64,000 nucleotides of DNA, taken from the NCBI GenBank assembly GCA_024405875.1, contig JAKSOA010000011.1, positions 1-64,000 on the forward strand, written 5' to 3'. The DNA is from Paludibacteraceae bacterium (lineage in GTDB: Bacteria > Bacteroidota > Bacteroidia > Bacteroidales > Paludibacteraceae). Positions 1 through 8,396 of the stretch are shown here, piece by piece. Each line of letters opens with the position of its first letter. Position 1 is the stretch's first letter. The notes under the pieces were generated by a model, which did not search any database, had not been told where the DNA came from, and saw nothing but the letters and a program-made list of their open reading frames with translations. The position numbers were made by a program, and so were the translations under genes.

Positions 1-560
1 CTACCTGTGTAATACCTGTTACACTTGCTACATCTAAGGCAACTGCCCAAGTTGAGCCTGTTGATGCATCATACAAAGCAATAGACTGACCTGCGGCAAG
101 TGACTGATTTAGAACCATGTACTCTTGGAAGCCCTCCATTGGAGTTGGATTCTCTTGTCCTATCACAGGAGTTGTGCCGTCAATCATAATACCAAAACCT
201 GTTCCTCCAGGTGTTGGACCAGGTGTTGGACCAGGACCAGGGGTATCACCACAACCCGTACCTGCACCTATGTATAATTGATCATTACCCATTTGCAACT
301 TGATGTAGAAATCATAGCACCCTGTCTCTGTTACTGAATAACTCTTTTCATCTACCTGTGTAATACCTGTTACACTTGCTACATCTAAGGCAACTGCCCA
401 AGTTGAACCAGTACTCTCATCATACAAAGCAACAGTCTGACCTGCAGCAAGTGACTGATTTAGAACCATAAACTCTTGGAAACCCTCCATCGGGGTAGGA
501 TTCTCCTGCCCAATTACAGGAGTGGTACCATCAATCATAATGCCAAATGCGGCAAAAGAT
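1..560 (-). repeat. 351-bp tandem coding repeat
   Basis: The sequence starting at base 1 returns almost unchanged at base 352, giving a period of 351 bp or exactly 117 codons. Differences are few; one copy encodes DESTGSTW where the other encodes DASTGSTW. The near identity at DNA level points to recent duplication or gene conversion within the gene. Confidence 0.85.
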
Positions 561-610
561 GCAATGGTTGACAAAATAATCGCCGTGAATAACGTAAATA
601 ATTTCTTCAT
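1..610 (-). CDS. Secreted protein with tandem 117-residue repeats (3' part outside window)
   Basis: The reading frame is open from the ATG at 610 down to base 1, so about 203 codons are visible and the C-terminus lies outside. The product starts with a clear signal peptide (MKKLFTLFTAIILSTIASFA). It is followed by a module beginning FGIMIDGTTPVIG and ending NDQLYIGAGTGCG, a linker rich in Gly, Pro and Thr (PGPGPTPGPTPGG), and a second, nearly identical module. The repeat period is 351 bp. I do not recognise the family. The phrases YDFYIKL and NDQLYIG are reminiscent of small beta-sandwich carbohydrate-binding modules of Bacteroidetes surface proteins, but this is only an impression. A promoter lies just upstream. 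Confidence 0.75.
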   Translation of the reverse strand, partial: MKKLFTLFTAIILSTIASFAAFGIMIDGTTPVIGQENPTPMEGFQEFMVLNQSLAAGQTVALYDESTGSTWAVALDVASVTGITQVDEKSYSVTETGCYDFYIKLQMGNDQLYIGAGTGCGDTPGPGPTPGPTPGGTGFGIMIDGTTPVIGQENPTPMEGFQEYMVLNQSLAAGQSIALYDASTGSTWAVALDVASVTGITQV

Positions 611-663
611 TGTTTTGTAATAATTATAAGGTTAATAAATAGGTTAATTCAGAAATAGACGTA

Positions 664-694
664 CAAATTTACACATTATAACGGCATAAAACAA
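664..694 (-). promoter_or_regulatory. Promoter of the secreted repeat protein
   Basis: On the minus strand a TAAATTTG box (664-671) matches the Bacteroidetes -7 consensus TAnnTTTG. A TTG lies 20 bp upstream of it (692-694). The start codon at 610 would follow a leader of about 45 nt. Confidence 0.5.
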
Positions 695-703
695 CTATTT
701 TAC

Positions 704-711
704 TAACTTTG
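704..711 (+). promoter_or_regulatory. -7 box of the MATE gene
   Basis: TAACTTTG matches TAnnTTTG and sits 34 bp before the ATG at 746. No good -33 element is visible. It is divergent from the promoter of the repeat protein. Confidence 0.45.
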
Positions 712-745
712 TGTCGCTATAAACAAAAAAAACGCAAAAAAGACA

Positions 746-2152
746 ATGAATGACGGCATTTTAGATAACAGGACACTTGAATTGGAAGAGAAACCAATAG
801 GACAACTGCTGCTTATCTACGCTCTGCCGTCTGTTATAAGTCAGATTATCTCCTCTGTATATAATATAGCAGACCGAATCTTTATTGGGCAAGGCGTTGG
901 TCCGCTTGCCATAGCAGGTCTTGCCATAACATTTCCACTGATGAACGTCATACACGCATTCGGTGCACTTGTAGGTGTAGGTGCGGGTGCAAGAATGTCT
1001 ATTGTCTTAGGCAAGAAAGATTTATATTGGGCGGAGAAGATTTTGGGCAACGCCACCATACTCACCATTATATTCGGCGTTCTGCTGCTTGGTTTCGGAT
1101 ATGGCTTTATGGAAAAGATACTGATGCTGTTCGGTGCTACACAAGATACCATACAATACGCCCTTGAGTATATGAACATTGTAATGCCTGGTATGGTTCT
1201 CACAACGGTCACATTTAATTTAGCGTCACTTATCAGGTCAACAGGTTACCCAAAAAAGGCGATGTACATACTTGCTGGCGGAGCCATCCTCAATGTTATT
1301 TTAGACCCTATCTTCATATTTGTGTTCCATTGGGGCATTGCGGGAGCGGCTTGGGCAACAACCATCTCAATGGCAGTGACAGCCGTGGCATCCATACTTC
1401 ACTTTGTAAACAGAAGTTCATTCATAAGGTATAAACTACACGCTTGGATACCTAAACTGTTCATTTTCAAGAACGTGCTGATGATAGGATTGAGCCCGTT
1501 CCTTATGAACATTACCGCCGCTGGAGTCGTGGCTCTGCTTAACTCACAACTGCTGAAATATGGCGGAGACTACGCCGTGGGAGCATTTGGAATAGTCAAC
1601 AGTTACGCTAACTTCACATTCCTGTTCATCTTGGGAATCTGTCAGGGAATGCAGCCTATTGCCGGCTATAACTACGGGGCGGGGCATACTGACAGGCTGA
1701 AAGATATTTATGCCCTTACAAATAAGATATGTATAGCCATCGGGGTAATATGCAGTGCTATCTGCCTGATTATTCCGGAACCACTTGTACGTGTATTCAC
1801 AAAAGACCCCGACCTTATAAAAGTTAGCACCACTGCCATAAGGTTTATGATGGCAATGTTCCCGTTCATTGCATTTCACATAACCAACACAAACTTTTTT
1901 CAAGCCATTGACAAGCCTTGGGTATCAATAGTTACAAGCCTGTCACGCCAAGTAATATTCTTGTTGCCACTATGTTATGTAATTCCCACGATATTTGAAT
2001 CAATGGGAATGCCGGGGCTCAACGGTGTATGGGCGTCTTGTTCCATATCTGATGTATTAGGAGCCGTGCTTGCTGGCATACTGCTCTACAGTCAAAGAAA
2101 GGTTTTCACAACCCCATTGCCTCCAACTGCTCCTTTAAGCACTCAAGAGTAG
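746..2152 (+). CDS. MATE family efflux transporter
   Basis: This 468-residue integral membrane protein has about twelve hydrophobic segments in two homologous halves (roughly residues 20-190 and 240-420), as expected for the MATE/NorM/MepA family. Such proteins export cationic drugs or metabolites in exchange for H+ or Na+ at the inner membrane. The N-terminal PIGQLLLIYALPSVISQ segment and RIFIGQGVGPLAIAGLA are typical. Length is normal. The A-rich leader before the ATG is usual for this phylum. The 3' end overlaps the convergent HAD gene by 47 bp. The substrate cannot be deduced. Confidence 0.9.
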   Translation: MNDGILDNRTLELEEKPIGQLLLIYALPSVISQIISSVYNIADRIFIGQGVGPLAIAGLAITFPLMNVIHAFGALVGVGAGARMSIVLGKKDLYWAEKILGNATILTIIFGVLLLGFGYGFMEKILMLFGATQDTIQYALEYMNIVMPGMVLTTVTFNLASLIRSTGYPKKAMYILAGGAILNVILDPIFIFVFHWGIAGAAWATTISMAVTAVASILHFVNRSSFIRYKLHAWIPKLFIFKNVLMIGLSPFLMNITAAGVVALLNSQLLKYGGDYAVGAFGIVNSYANFTFLFILGICQGMQPIAGYNYGAGHTDRLKDIYALTNKICIAIGVICSAICLIIPEPLVRVFTKDPDLIKVSTTAIRFMMAMFPFIAFHITNTNFFQAIDKPWVSIVTSLSRQVIFLLPLCYVIPTIFESMGMPGLNGVWASCSISDVLGAVLAGILLYSQRKVFTTPLPPTAPLSTQE

Positions 2153-2708
2153 TAAATCTTATAGCCTTTATCCCCGCCTTCTCTGATGCCTCCACATTGG
2201 CAGGGTTGTCATCTATGAACAATGACTCCGATGGCTCTATCAGGAACCTTCTGATTAGTTCCTCATATATCTCAGCGTCTGGTTTAAGCATCTTTACATC
2301 ACCAGAGATAATATACCCGTCAAGCAGTTTCTCAAACTCAAAGCCATCTTTAACTTGGTTGAAAGTGACCCTCGCCCAATTACTGAGCCCCAGGATTCTG
2401 TATCCTTTAGCCTTCAGTTCCCTTATGAGGTCGGTCATTCCGGGAGTCTCATCCCCCACCATCTCCACCCAGCGGTCAAAGTACATTAAAATCTCCTTCT
2501 CCCACTCAGGGTATTTTTCTAACAACTCCCTGTTAGCATCATCAATTGAGCGTCCCTTATCAACAGTTCCGTTCCACTCAGGCGTACAAATATTCTTAAT
2601 AAACCACTCCGCCTTATCAGCATCACCAAAATATGGAGTATAGACATAGCGTGGATTCCAATCCACCAGCACCGCCCCAAAATCAAAAATTATGTTCTTA
2701 ATAGCCAT
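2106..2708 (-). CDS. HAD-superfamily phosphatase, YihX-like
   Basis: The product is about 200 residues from the ATG at 2708 (MAIKNIIFDFGAVLVDW). An upstream in-frame ATG at 2747 would add 13 unconvincing residues. HAD motifs are in order: nucleophile region IIFDFG, motif II LGLSNW, the lysine in KMLKPDAEIY, and the acidic motif LFIDDNPANVEA. The first motif is DxG instead of DxD, as in YihX-type sugar phosphatases. A small phosphorylated sugar is therefore the likely substrate, by inference. The gene converges on and overlaps the MATE gene. A TATATTCG element upstream on the minus strand could be its -7 box. Confidence 0.85.
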   Translation of the reverse strand: MAIKNIIFDFGAVLVDWNPRYVYTPYFGDADKAEWFIKNICTPEWNGTVDKGRSIDDANRELLEKYPEWEKEILMYFDRWVEMVGDETPGMTDLIRELKAKGYRILGLSNWARVTFNQVKDGFEFEKLLDGYIISGDVKMLKPDAEIYEELIRRFLIEPSESLFIDDNPANVEASEKAGIKAIRFTTLECLKEQLEAMGL

Positions 2709-2793
2709 TGTCACATTTTTTTGCGAATATAGTAATTTTTGGCACAATATTTGACATAACTATGGTAGATTATTAACCTAAAAATATTTTACA

Positions 2794-3603
2794 ATGGGCA
2801 CCACATTACTAATTTTGGCACTCCTGACACTTCTTATTGACAGTGTCGGGTGGAAAAGATTTATTTGGTTCATATCAATTGGTTACGGCTACAGTATTGC
2901 AGCCATTGCCATCGCACTTATGATTATGCACTTCAGCGCCATTACCTGGACCACTGCGGTGTTATGCGGACTAATGGCTTTTTACGGATGCCGACTGGCT
3001 ACCTATCTGTTAATTAGGGAGTTAAAAAGTACCAACTATAAACAGACTGTTGACCTTGATGCCAAGAATAACAGTGATTACCCCAAAGGTGTGTTGTTTG
3101 CCATTTGGATTAGTTGCGTTATTTTATATCTGTGCCAGATGTTTCCTCTTATTGTCAGAATACAGAATGCCGCAGACGGGCTTATAGATACACAGATTAC
3201 TGCATACATTGGCATTGCTGTTACTGTCTTTGGCATTTGGATGGAAATGTGGGCTGATAAGCAGAAGAATGACGCAAAAAAGATTAATCCCAAAAGATTT
3301 GTAGATACAGGCCTTTACAAAATTGTACGTTGTCCTAATTATTTTGGTGAAATTTTAGTGTGGACAGGCTTGTTTATCAGTGGTATAGGTTGCTATCACA
3401 CTTGGTGGCATTGGGTACTTGCCCTGCTTGGATACATTGGAATCATCTACATAATGTTCAGTGGTGCCAGAAGATTGGAGTTAAGACAAGATATAAACTA
3501 CGGAGCAGACCCGGAGTATCAAGCCTATAAAAAGCGTATTCCTATTCTAATACCATTTTTACCTATATATTCCGTATCAAAATATAAATGGCTGAAAGGC
3601 TGA
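2794..3603 (+). CDS. DUF1295 membrane protein (steroid reductase/isoprenylcysteine methyltransferase-like)
   Basis: The 269 residues include about six membrane segments. The conserved C-terminal core contains RFVDTGLYKIVRCPNYFGE, where the R-x-P-x-Y-x-GE signature of DUF1295 and the related methyltransferase and 5-alpha-reductase folds is clear. The last third (about residues 170-260) is the catalytic-type domain, thought to bind a cofactor at the membrane surface. The physiological substrate is unknown. The gene stands alone and diverges from the HAD gene. Confidence 0.8.
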   Translation: MGTTLLILALLTLLIDSVGWKRFIWFISIGYGYSIAAIAIALMIMHFSAITWTTAVLCGLMAFYGCRLATYLLIRELKSTNYKQTVDLDAKNNSDYPKGVLFAIWISCVILYLCQMFPLIVRIQNAADGLIDTQITAYIGIAVTVFGIWMEMWADKQKNDAKKINPKRFVDTGLYKIVRCPNYFGEILVWTGLFISGIGCYHTWWHWVLALLGYIGIIYIMFSGARRLELRQDINYGADPEYQAYKKRIPILIPFLPIYSVSKYKWLKG

Positions 3604-3647
3604 AAATGGAAATAGCCCCACCGGGGAACAAAAAAAATATACAGTTT

Positions 3648-3715
3648 TTATGGAGCGAAGCGACTAAGCCCTACCCTGAGGGGAGGGTTTGGGAGGGGGT
3701 CAGAAGAGGAACAAG
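3648..3715. repeat. Copy of an interspersed G/C-rich intergenic element
   Basis: The segment reads GGAGC-GAAGCGACTAAGCC, followed by GAGGGGAGGGTTTGGGAGGGGGT. The reverse complement of 8940-9005 has the same parts in the same order (GGAGC, GCGACTAAGCC, GGGAGGGGTTTGGGG). It lies between DUF1295 and tRNA-Lys and has no coding capacity that I trust. Confidence 0.6.
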
Positions 3716-3720
3716 ATCAC

Positions 3721-3750
3721 AAAGAAAAAGCAGAACCATCTGGTTCTGCT
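3721..3750 (-). terminator. Rho-independent terminator of tRNA-Lys
   Basis: The palindrome 3729-3750 (AGCAGAACCA, TC, TGGTTCTGCT) forms a strong hairpin just downstream of the tRNA on the minus strand. It is followed there by a T-rich run (TTTTCTTT). Confidence 0.8.
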
Positions 3751-3760
3751 TGAATCTTTG

Positions 3761-3833
3761 TGATCCCGGTGGGGCTCGAACCCACGACCCATTGATTAAG
3801 AGTCAATTGCTCTACCAACTGAGCTACGGAATC
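3761..3833 (-). tRNA. tRNA-Lys (anticodon CTT)
   Basis: On the minus strand the 73 nt fold as a complete cloverleaf: acceptor GATTCCG pairs with CGGGATC, D arm GCTC...GAGC, anticodon stem ATTGA/TCAAT with loop CTCTTAA, T arm GTGGG-TTCGAGC-CCCAC, discriminator A. The anticodon CTT reads AAG. The 3' CCA is not encoded. A terminator follows directly. Confidence 0.95.
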
Positions 3834-3856
3834 ATTCTCTTTGTTGATTTCGGGTG

Positions 3857-3889
3857 CAAAGATACAATAAAAAATTTAATTACATCAAT
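3857..3889 (-). promoter_or_regulatory. Promoter of tRNA-Lys
   Basis: On the minus strand TATCTTTG (3857-3864) is a perfect -7 box. ATTG lies 21 bp upstream (3886-3889). The rest of the 320-bp gap between this tRNA and hicA is AT-rich and holds only the hicAB promoter at its right end. Confidence 0.6.
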
Positions 3890-4111
3890 ATTACAGATTA
3901 TTTTTTTTGTTTTTTAATGCCACATAACGCCCCCTGAAACAGAATTCCCTACACTTTCAGTACAATTTTTGCACTTTTAGTATAATTTTGATAATCAGTG
4001 TGTTATATAAAATTTTATTTGCTCAAAAGAGATTTATAATGTATCTTTGCATTGATATCAATATGTTTAAGATGACTGTATAAGGAAATATGATTCATCT
4101 TTACAAAAAAC

Positions 4112-4142
4112 TTTGATAGTATTAAAAATAATACTATATTTG
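4112..4142 (+). promoter_or_regulatory. hicAB promoter with embedded operator palindrome
   Basis: TTTG (4112-4115), a 19-bp spacer and TATATTTG (4135-4142) match the Bacteroidetes promoter consensus exactly. The spacer carries the inverted repeat ATAGTATT (4116-4123), 6 bp, AATACTAT (4130-4137), whose right arm overlaps the -7 box. A dimeric repressor bound there would block RNA polymerase. The HicB C-terminal HTH is the obvious candidate. Confidence 0.7.
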
Positions 4143-4153
4143 CAGAGATTTAT

Positions 4154-4348
4154 ATGAAGAGATATAAAGTCAAAGAAGTAATTTCATTACTTCAAGAAAA
4201 CGGATGGTTCCTCTCGTACACAAAAGGAGACCACAGACAATTCAAGCATAATACCTACAAAGGTAAAGTAACGGTCAATGGAAAATTGAGTGATAATTTA
4301 AGTCAGGAATTACTCAATAGTATTTGGAAACAAGCAGGATGGAAATAA
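4154..4348 (+). CDS. hicA: HicA-type mRNA interferase toxin
   Basis: The 64-residue protein has the YcfA/HicA double-stranded-RNA-binding-like fold: KVKEVISLLQENGW at the start, then the catalytic His context KGDHRQFKH and KVTVNGKLSDNLSQ. HicA toxins cleave mRNA in the cytoplasm and are neutralised by HicB. The length is typical. The stop overlaps the start of hicB, so translation is probably coupled. The ATG lies 12 bp after the -7 box, giving a very short leader. Confidence 0.9.
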   Translation: MKRYKVKEVISLLQENGWFLSYTKGDHRQFKHNTYKGKVTVNGKLSDNLSQELLNSIWKQAGWK

Positions 4349-4770
4349 CAAATTCAAATATGCAGAAACTTATAATAAAAATAGATTGGTGTGAAAAGAA
4401 CTATTCAGCCTCACTGGTATCAAATGAAATAGGAGTAATTATTGCGACGGCTAAGACAGAAGCCGAAGCCAAAGATAAATTCCATGAAGCCTTAAAGTTT
4501 CATATTGATGGAATGATTGCTGACAATGACACAGTACCATCTTATCTCTCAAACAATGAATACGAATTTGTTTACGAATACACCCTATCCGCAACACTAC
4601 ATAACATTCAGCAGTACACAAGTCTTACTGCCATCAGTAAAGTCACAGGCATAAAGCACGCACAACTATCCCACTATGCAAACGCCGTAAGCAGACCAAA
4701 GCAAAAACAAAAAGATAGAATAATAAACGGACTGCACCAGATAGGCAGAGAATGTCTTGCGGTCAAATAA
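4339..4770 (+). CDS. hicB: HicB-type antitoxin with C-terminal HTH
   Basis: The start chosen is the ATG at 4339, which overlaps the hicA stop; the ATG at 4360 is an alternative. The N-terminal part (LIIKIDWCEKNYSASL, then a strand rich in Glu and Ala) is the partly degraded RNase H-like HicB fold. The C-terminal part (SLTAISKVTGIKHAQLSHYANAV) is a helix-turn-helix of the Xre type. HicB binds and blocks HicA and represses the operon. It ends 8 bp before the convergent mntP stop. Confidence 0.85.
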   Translation: MEITNSNMQKLIIKIDWCEKNYSASLVSNEIGVIIATAKTEAEAKDKFHEALKFHIDGMIADNDTVPSYLSNNEYEFVYEYTLSATLHNIQQYTSLTAISKVTGIKHAQLSHYANAVSRPKQKQKDRIINGLHQIGRECLAVK

Positions 4771-4778
4771 TGCTGATT

Positions 4779-5345
4779 TTACCCACAGCAGTGTTCAATC
4801 ACAATCTTCACCCCGATGGCGATGAGGATAACGCCACCAAGAACACCGAATTTGAAGTGCAGTTTCTGACCGGCGTACGCACCAGTGAATGAACCTATTA
4901 GAGAGATAAGAAAACTTCCTACACCTATTATAATAATGCCACGCCATAGGCTATCTGGTGCGGTAAGGAACACAAGACCTGTGGCAAGTGCGTCAATGCT
5001 TGTGGCTATGGAAAGAAGTATCACAGTACCCACTGAATATGGATTCCTAACCTCACAACTCTCATCTTCTTTTGAGAACAAATCCTCCCAAATCATCTTG
5101 CCTCCTATAAAGGCTAGTATTGCAAATGCTATCCAATGGTCATAATCCCTGATATAATCAATAAACTCATTACCAATGAAATAACCTATTAGCGGCATCA
5201 AGCCCTGAAAGAGCCCGAACATAATGGCCATAAAGAGAAACCCGCCAAAATTAACTCTGCCTACGCAACCCGCCTTGGCAAGAGATACCGCAAAGCAGTC
5301 CATTGCCAAACCGACAGAAAGCAATATCAAGGTAATATAATCCAT
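4779..5345 (-). CDS. mntP: Manganese efflux pump MntP
   Basis: The 188 residues form six membrane helices in two inverted halves. Each half carries the conserved acidic motif of the family: LAMDCFAVSLAKAG near the N-terminus and TSIDALATGL in the second half. MntP exports Mn2+ across the inner membrane. Length is standard. The gene follows transketolase on the same strand across a 64-bp array of 8-bp repeats. No yybP-ykoY type riboswitch leader is visible. Confidence 0.9.
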   Translation of the reverse strand: MDYITLILLSVGLAMDCFAVSLAKAGCVGRVNFGGFLFMAIMFGLFQGLMPLIGYFIGNEFIDYIRDYDHWIAFAILAFIGGKMIWEDLFSKEDESCEVRNPYSVGTVILLSIATSIDALATGLVFLTAPDSLWRGIIIIGVGSFLISLIGSFTGAYAGQKLHFKFGVLGGVILIAIGVKIVIEHCCG

Positions 5346-5354
5346 AAATCGGCT

Positions 5355-5414
5355 ATGCGGTGATGCGGTGATGCGGTGATACGATTCACCGATTCACCAG
5401 TTCACCGATTCAAC
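5355..5414. repeat. 8-bp tandem array between tkt and mntP
   Basis: Three ATGCGGTG units (5355-5378), ATAC, then GATTCACC, GATTCACC, AGTTCACC and GATTCAAC (5383-5414). The two blocks are related by inversion. The TGA stop of transketolase (5410-5412) lies inside the last unit. Confidence 0.9.
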
Positions 5415-7449
5415 AAAAGTTTTGAATGTAATTCAAAACTTTTGAATATACCGCCTCTCCGTTAAAGCCAAACTTCTCATCAAGAACAGTGTAAGGAGCG
5501 GAAAGTCCAAAGTGGTCAAGACCGGCGACAGTGCCTTTAAGTCCTACCGTACGCTGAAGCGTCATTGGCAAACCGGCAGTAAGTCCAAACACAGGTTTAG
5601 AGTAATCAATTACTGTGCGACGATAGGCTTCATCTTGTGCAAAGAATAGCCCTTCGCTTGGGATAGATACTATTTTTACCTTTAATCCGTTACGCTCTTC
5701 AAGAAGTGCGGCGGCATCAAACAGTGTGGCAACTTCTGAGCCACAAGCAACAAGTGTGACATCAAAATCCTTAGCATCTTTAACTATGTATGCGCCACGC
5801 TTTGCTCCCAAGCAACTCTCATACTTATTCTCACCACGAGGCAGGCTCTTAACATTCTGACGTGAAAGAATAAGACCTGTAGGTGTCTCCTTATTCTCAA
5901 GTGCCATCTGCCAAGCCACCGTTGTCTCATCAACATCGGCAGGACGCAGAACAAGCATAGAGTTCTGACCTTTGTGGTTCTTGAGAGCCTCCATAAGCCT
6001 TACCTGAAGTTCGTGCTCCACAGGCTGGTGTGTAGGACCATCTTCTCCAACACGGAAAGCATCGTGGGACCAAACATATATAACCTGCAAACGTTGCAAC
6101 GCAGACATACGGAATGCAGGCTTCATATAATCTGAGAATACAAAGAAAGTACCGCAAACAGGTATTATACCACCGTGCAGAGCCATACCGTTCATAATAC
6201 AAGCCATTGTAAGTTCACTTACACCAGCATTTAGGAATCCACCTGAAAAATCTCCCTTCTTGAACGGTTTGCTGTGTTTAAGGAATCCCTCTGTCTTATC
6301 TGAATTAGACAAGTCAGCGGAAGAAACCACCATATTCTCTATCTTCTCTGAGAAGAGAGCGAGCAGACTACCCGATGCCGAACGTGTAGGCTGGTCTTGT
6401 TTCTGTTCTATACTTGAGAAATCAATAGCAGGTAACTCCTTGCTATAGAACGACTTGAACTTCTTATACATTTCAGGCTGAGCCTTTGCGTATGCTGCCT
6501 CATCTGCCTTACGTGCGGCGGCTATTTTCCTAAGTTCCTCCTTGCGGGCGGCATATATGGCGGCAACCTCAGGGAATATTTGGAACGGGTCATCGGGGTT
6601 ACCACCAAGACCAGCGATGGTCTTAGCCACATCAACGCCAGCCTTTGAAAGCGGTTGTCCGTGGGTGGAAACTTTGTTCTCATAACTCTCCCCGTTAGGT
6701 CCAAGGGCACCTTTACCCATAATGGTCTTACCAATTATAAGTGTAGGACGCTCAGTCTCCGCCTTTGCCTTTGCAAGAGCCTCACGAATCTGAGAAGCGT
6801 CATTACCGTCAATTGTCATAACGTTCCAACCCCAAGACTTGTATTTAAGAGCGGTATCCTCATCGGTTACCTCATTTACGTATGTTGAGAGTTGGACATT
6901 ATTGGCGTCAAAGAACATTATGAGATTGCTAAGACCAAGCAGACCGGCAATTCTGCCAGCACCTTGTGAAATCTCCTCCTGAATACCACCGTCAGAGATG
7001 TACGTGTAAATCTTGTGTTTTGTCCACTCGCCGAACCTTGCAGCCATAAAACGCTCAGCGATGGCGGCGCCCACAGCCATCGTATGTCCTTGGCCAAGAG
7101 GCCCTGAAGTGTTCTCTATTCCGTGCTCAAAATCAACCTCAGGGTGTCCAGGACAGATTGTACCCCACTGACGGAATGTCTTGAGGTCATCTAATGTGTA
7201 CTTACCGGCAAGCGTAAGAGCCGAATAGAGCATTGGAGACATATGACCAGGATCAAGAAAGAAACGGTCACGGTTCACCCACAATGCGTCATCGGGGTCA
7301 TACTCAAGAAACTCAGAATAGAGGACATTAATGAAATCAGCACCACCCATAGCACCGCCAGGATGCCCTGATTTAGCCTTTTCAACCATAGCGGCGGAGA
7401 GAATTCTAATGTTGTCAGCCGCCTTGTTAAGAGAAGATATAGAGTTCAT
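5410..7449 (-). CDS. tkt: Transketolase
   Basis: This 679-residue thiamine diphosphate enzyme transfers two-carbon ketol units in the non-oxidative pentose phosphate pathway. Visible signatures are KSGHPGGAMGGA near the N-terminus, GPLGQGHTMAVG, the cofactor-binding YISDGGIQEEISQGAG region, and RVGEDGPTHQPVEHELQ in the pyrimidine domain. Length is normal for the family. The last codons and the stop run into an 8-bp repeat array. rpe of the same pathway is encoded 24 kb away. Confidence 0.97.
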   Translation of the reverse strand: MNSISSLNKAADNIRILSAAMVEKAKSGHPGGAMGGADFINVLYSEFLEYDPDDALWVNRDRFFLDPGHMSPMLYSALTLAGKYTLDDLKTFRQWGTICPGHPEVDFEHGIENTSGPLGQGHTMAVGAAIAERFMAARFGEWTKHKIYTYISDGGIQEEISQGAGRIAGLLGLSNLIMFFDANNVQLSTYVNEVTDEDTALKYKSWGWNVMTIDGNDASQIREALAKAKAETERPTLIIGKTIMGKGALGPNGESYENKVSTHGQPLSKAGVDVAKTIAGLGGNPDDPFQIFPEVAAIYAARKEELRKIAAARKADEAAYAKAQPEMYKKFKSFYSKELPAIDFSSIEQKQDQPTRSASGSLLALFSEKIENMVVSSADLSNSDKTEGFLKHSKPFKKGDFSGGFLNAGVSELTMACIMNGMALHGGIIPVCGTFFVFSDYMKPAFRMSALQRLQVIYVWSHDAFRVGEDGPTHQPVEHELQVRLMEALKNHKGQNSMLVLRPADVDETTVAWQMALENKETPTGLILSRQNVKSLPRGENKYESCLGAKRGAYIVKDAKDFDVTLVACGSEVATLFDAAALLEERNGLKVKIVSIPSEGLFFAQDEAYRRTVIDYSKPVFGLTAGLPMTLQRTVGLKGTVAGLDHFGLSAPYTVLDEKFGFNGEAVYSKVLNYIQNFC

Positions 7450-7484
7450 ATTTTGTGAATTTTATTTCCATCACGTAAACTCTA

Positions 7485-7492
7485 CAAAGTTA
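7485..7492 (-). promoter_or_regulatory. tkt: -7 box of tkt
   Basis: On the minus strand TAACTTTG lies 35 bp before the ATG at 7449. A matching -33 element at 19-21 bp is not evident. Confidence 0.45.
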
Positions 7493-7565
7493 CTCATTAT
7501 AAAAAGAAAAAACGGGAAAATCAAATAGGAGTTATTAACATTTTTCCCACCTGCACAAGAAGGTA

Positions 7566-8396
7566 TCAGAAACCGTTCTGTTCTCTGAACTGCCTGACTT
7601 TTTTTGAGGGAATACGATATGTGAGCAGATATTCAAACCCGAAGTTCACCGCCCCGTCAGAACATTGACCGAAACCTGGGACGTATGTAGGCGTGGTTAA
7701 ATGACTCTCATAAAAGTGAGCGAAGGTCTTAACCTTAGCGTTTATGCCCATAAAGAAATCTTTATAAACCTGCACCCTTACTGTAGCCATAAACTCCACC
7801 CAACCCATATTAGCGGTCTGTTTAGGAGTTGAGACTTTTGAATCCTCCTTCCAATATGAATCCCCGATGGCAACATCAGACAAAGTATATGATACATTGG
7901 AATAACCATACCTCACACCCACCCCGAACATATGGTCATACTTGCGGTCTGGTTTGGTATTAAGGAAGTTATACATTGCGCCGGCACGCACAAATAGGCC
8001 GTTAGTGGAATAACGGTATGTGTCATAGTTATGATTCTGGAACATCATACCATACTCTATAACAGGCACTAACCTATGCCATAGAGAGACATCGGCACTG
8101 ACAACAAACTCAAACCTGCCGTCACTCCACGCCGTAGCAATAGGATTGAAAATATCAAGACTTATGAATGTACCCTGATACACGGGCATCTTTAGTTTGA
8201 AAGTGTCACGCGGAGCGTCAGCGGGAGCACGGTCTATTACAAGAACAGAATCAATATGCACAGTTCCTATAGTATCTTTATGTGTATCCGCCATCAACGT
8301 TGTAGTGTCATTTACCACAACAATGGAATCAGCCTGCGCGGCAAACATTGCAACAGGTAAAATCAGCAGCAATATGTTAAAAATATATCTTGACAT
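7566..8396 (-). CDS. Outer-membrane beta-barrel protein, DUF6048-like
   Basis: The 276-residue product has a signal peptide (MSRYIFNILLLILPVAMFAAQA). A low-complexity segment rich in Asp and Thr follows, then alternating aromatic/hydrophobic strands such as YRYSTNGLFVRAGAMYNFL, consistent with an outer-membrane barrel. It resembles the Bacteroidetes DUF6048 family of unknown function, which I recall lying next to DUF6452 lipoproteins, as here. The gene starts 20 bp inside the upstream lipoprotein gene, so the two are probably translated together. Confidence 0.65.
   Translation of the reverse strand: MSRYIFNILLLILPVAMFAAQADSIVVVNDTTTLMADTHKDTIGTVHIDSVLVIDRAPADAPRDTFKLKMPVYQGTFISLDIFNPIATAWSDGRFEFVVSADVSLWHRLVPVIEYGMMFQNHNYDTYRYSTNGLFVRAGAMYNFLNTKPDRKYDHMFGVGVRYGYSNVSYTLSDVAIGDSYWKEDSKVSTPKQTANMGWVEFMATVRVQVYKDFFMGINAKVKTFAHFYESHLTTPTYVPGFGQCSDGAVNFGFEYLLTYRIPSKKVRQFREQNGF

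Noticed and set aside
3588-3917. A 109-codon open frame over the tRNA-Lys region
   Set aside because: It covers tRNA-Lys on the opposite strand, its terminator and a non-coding repeat; the peptide has no family-like features.
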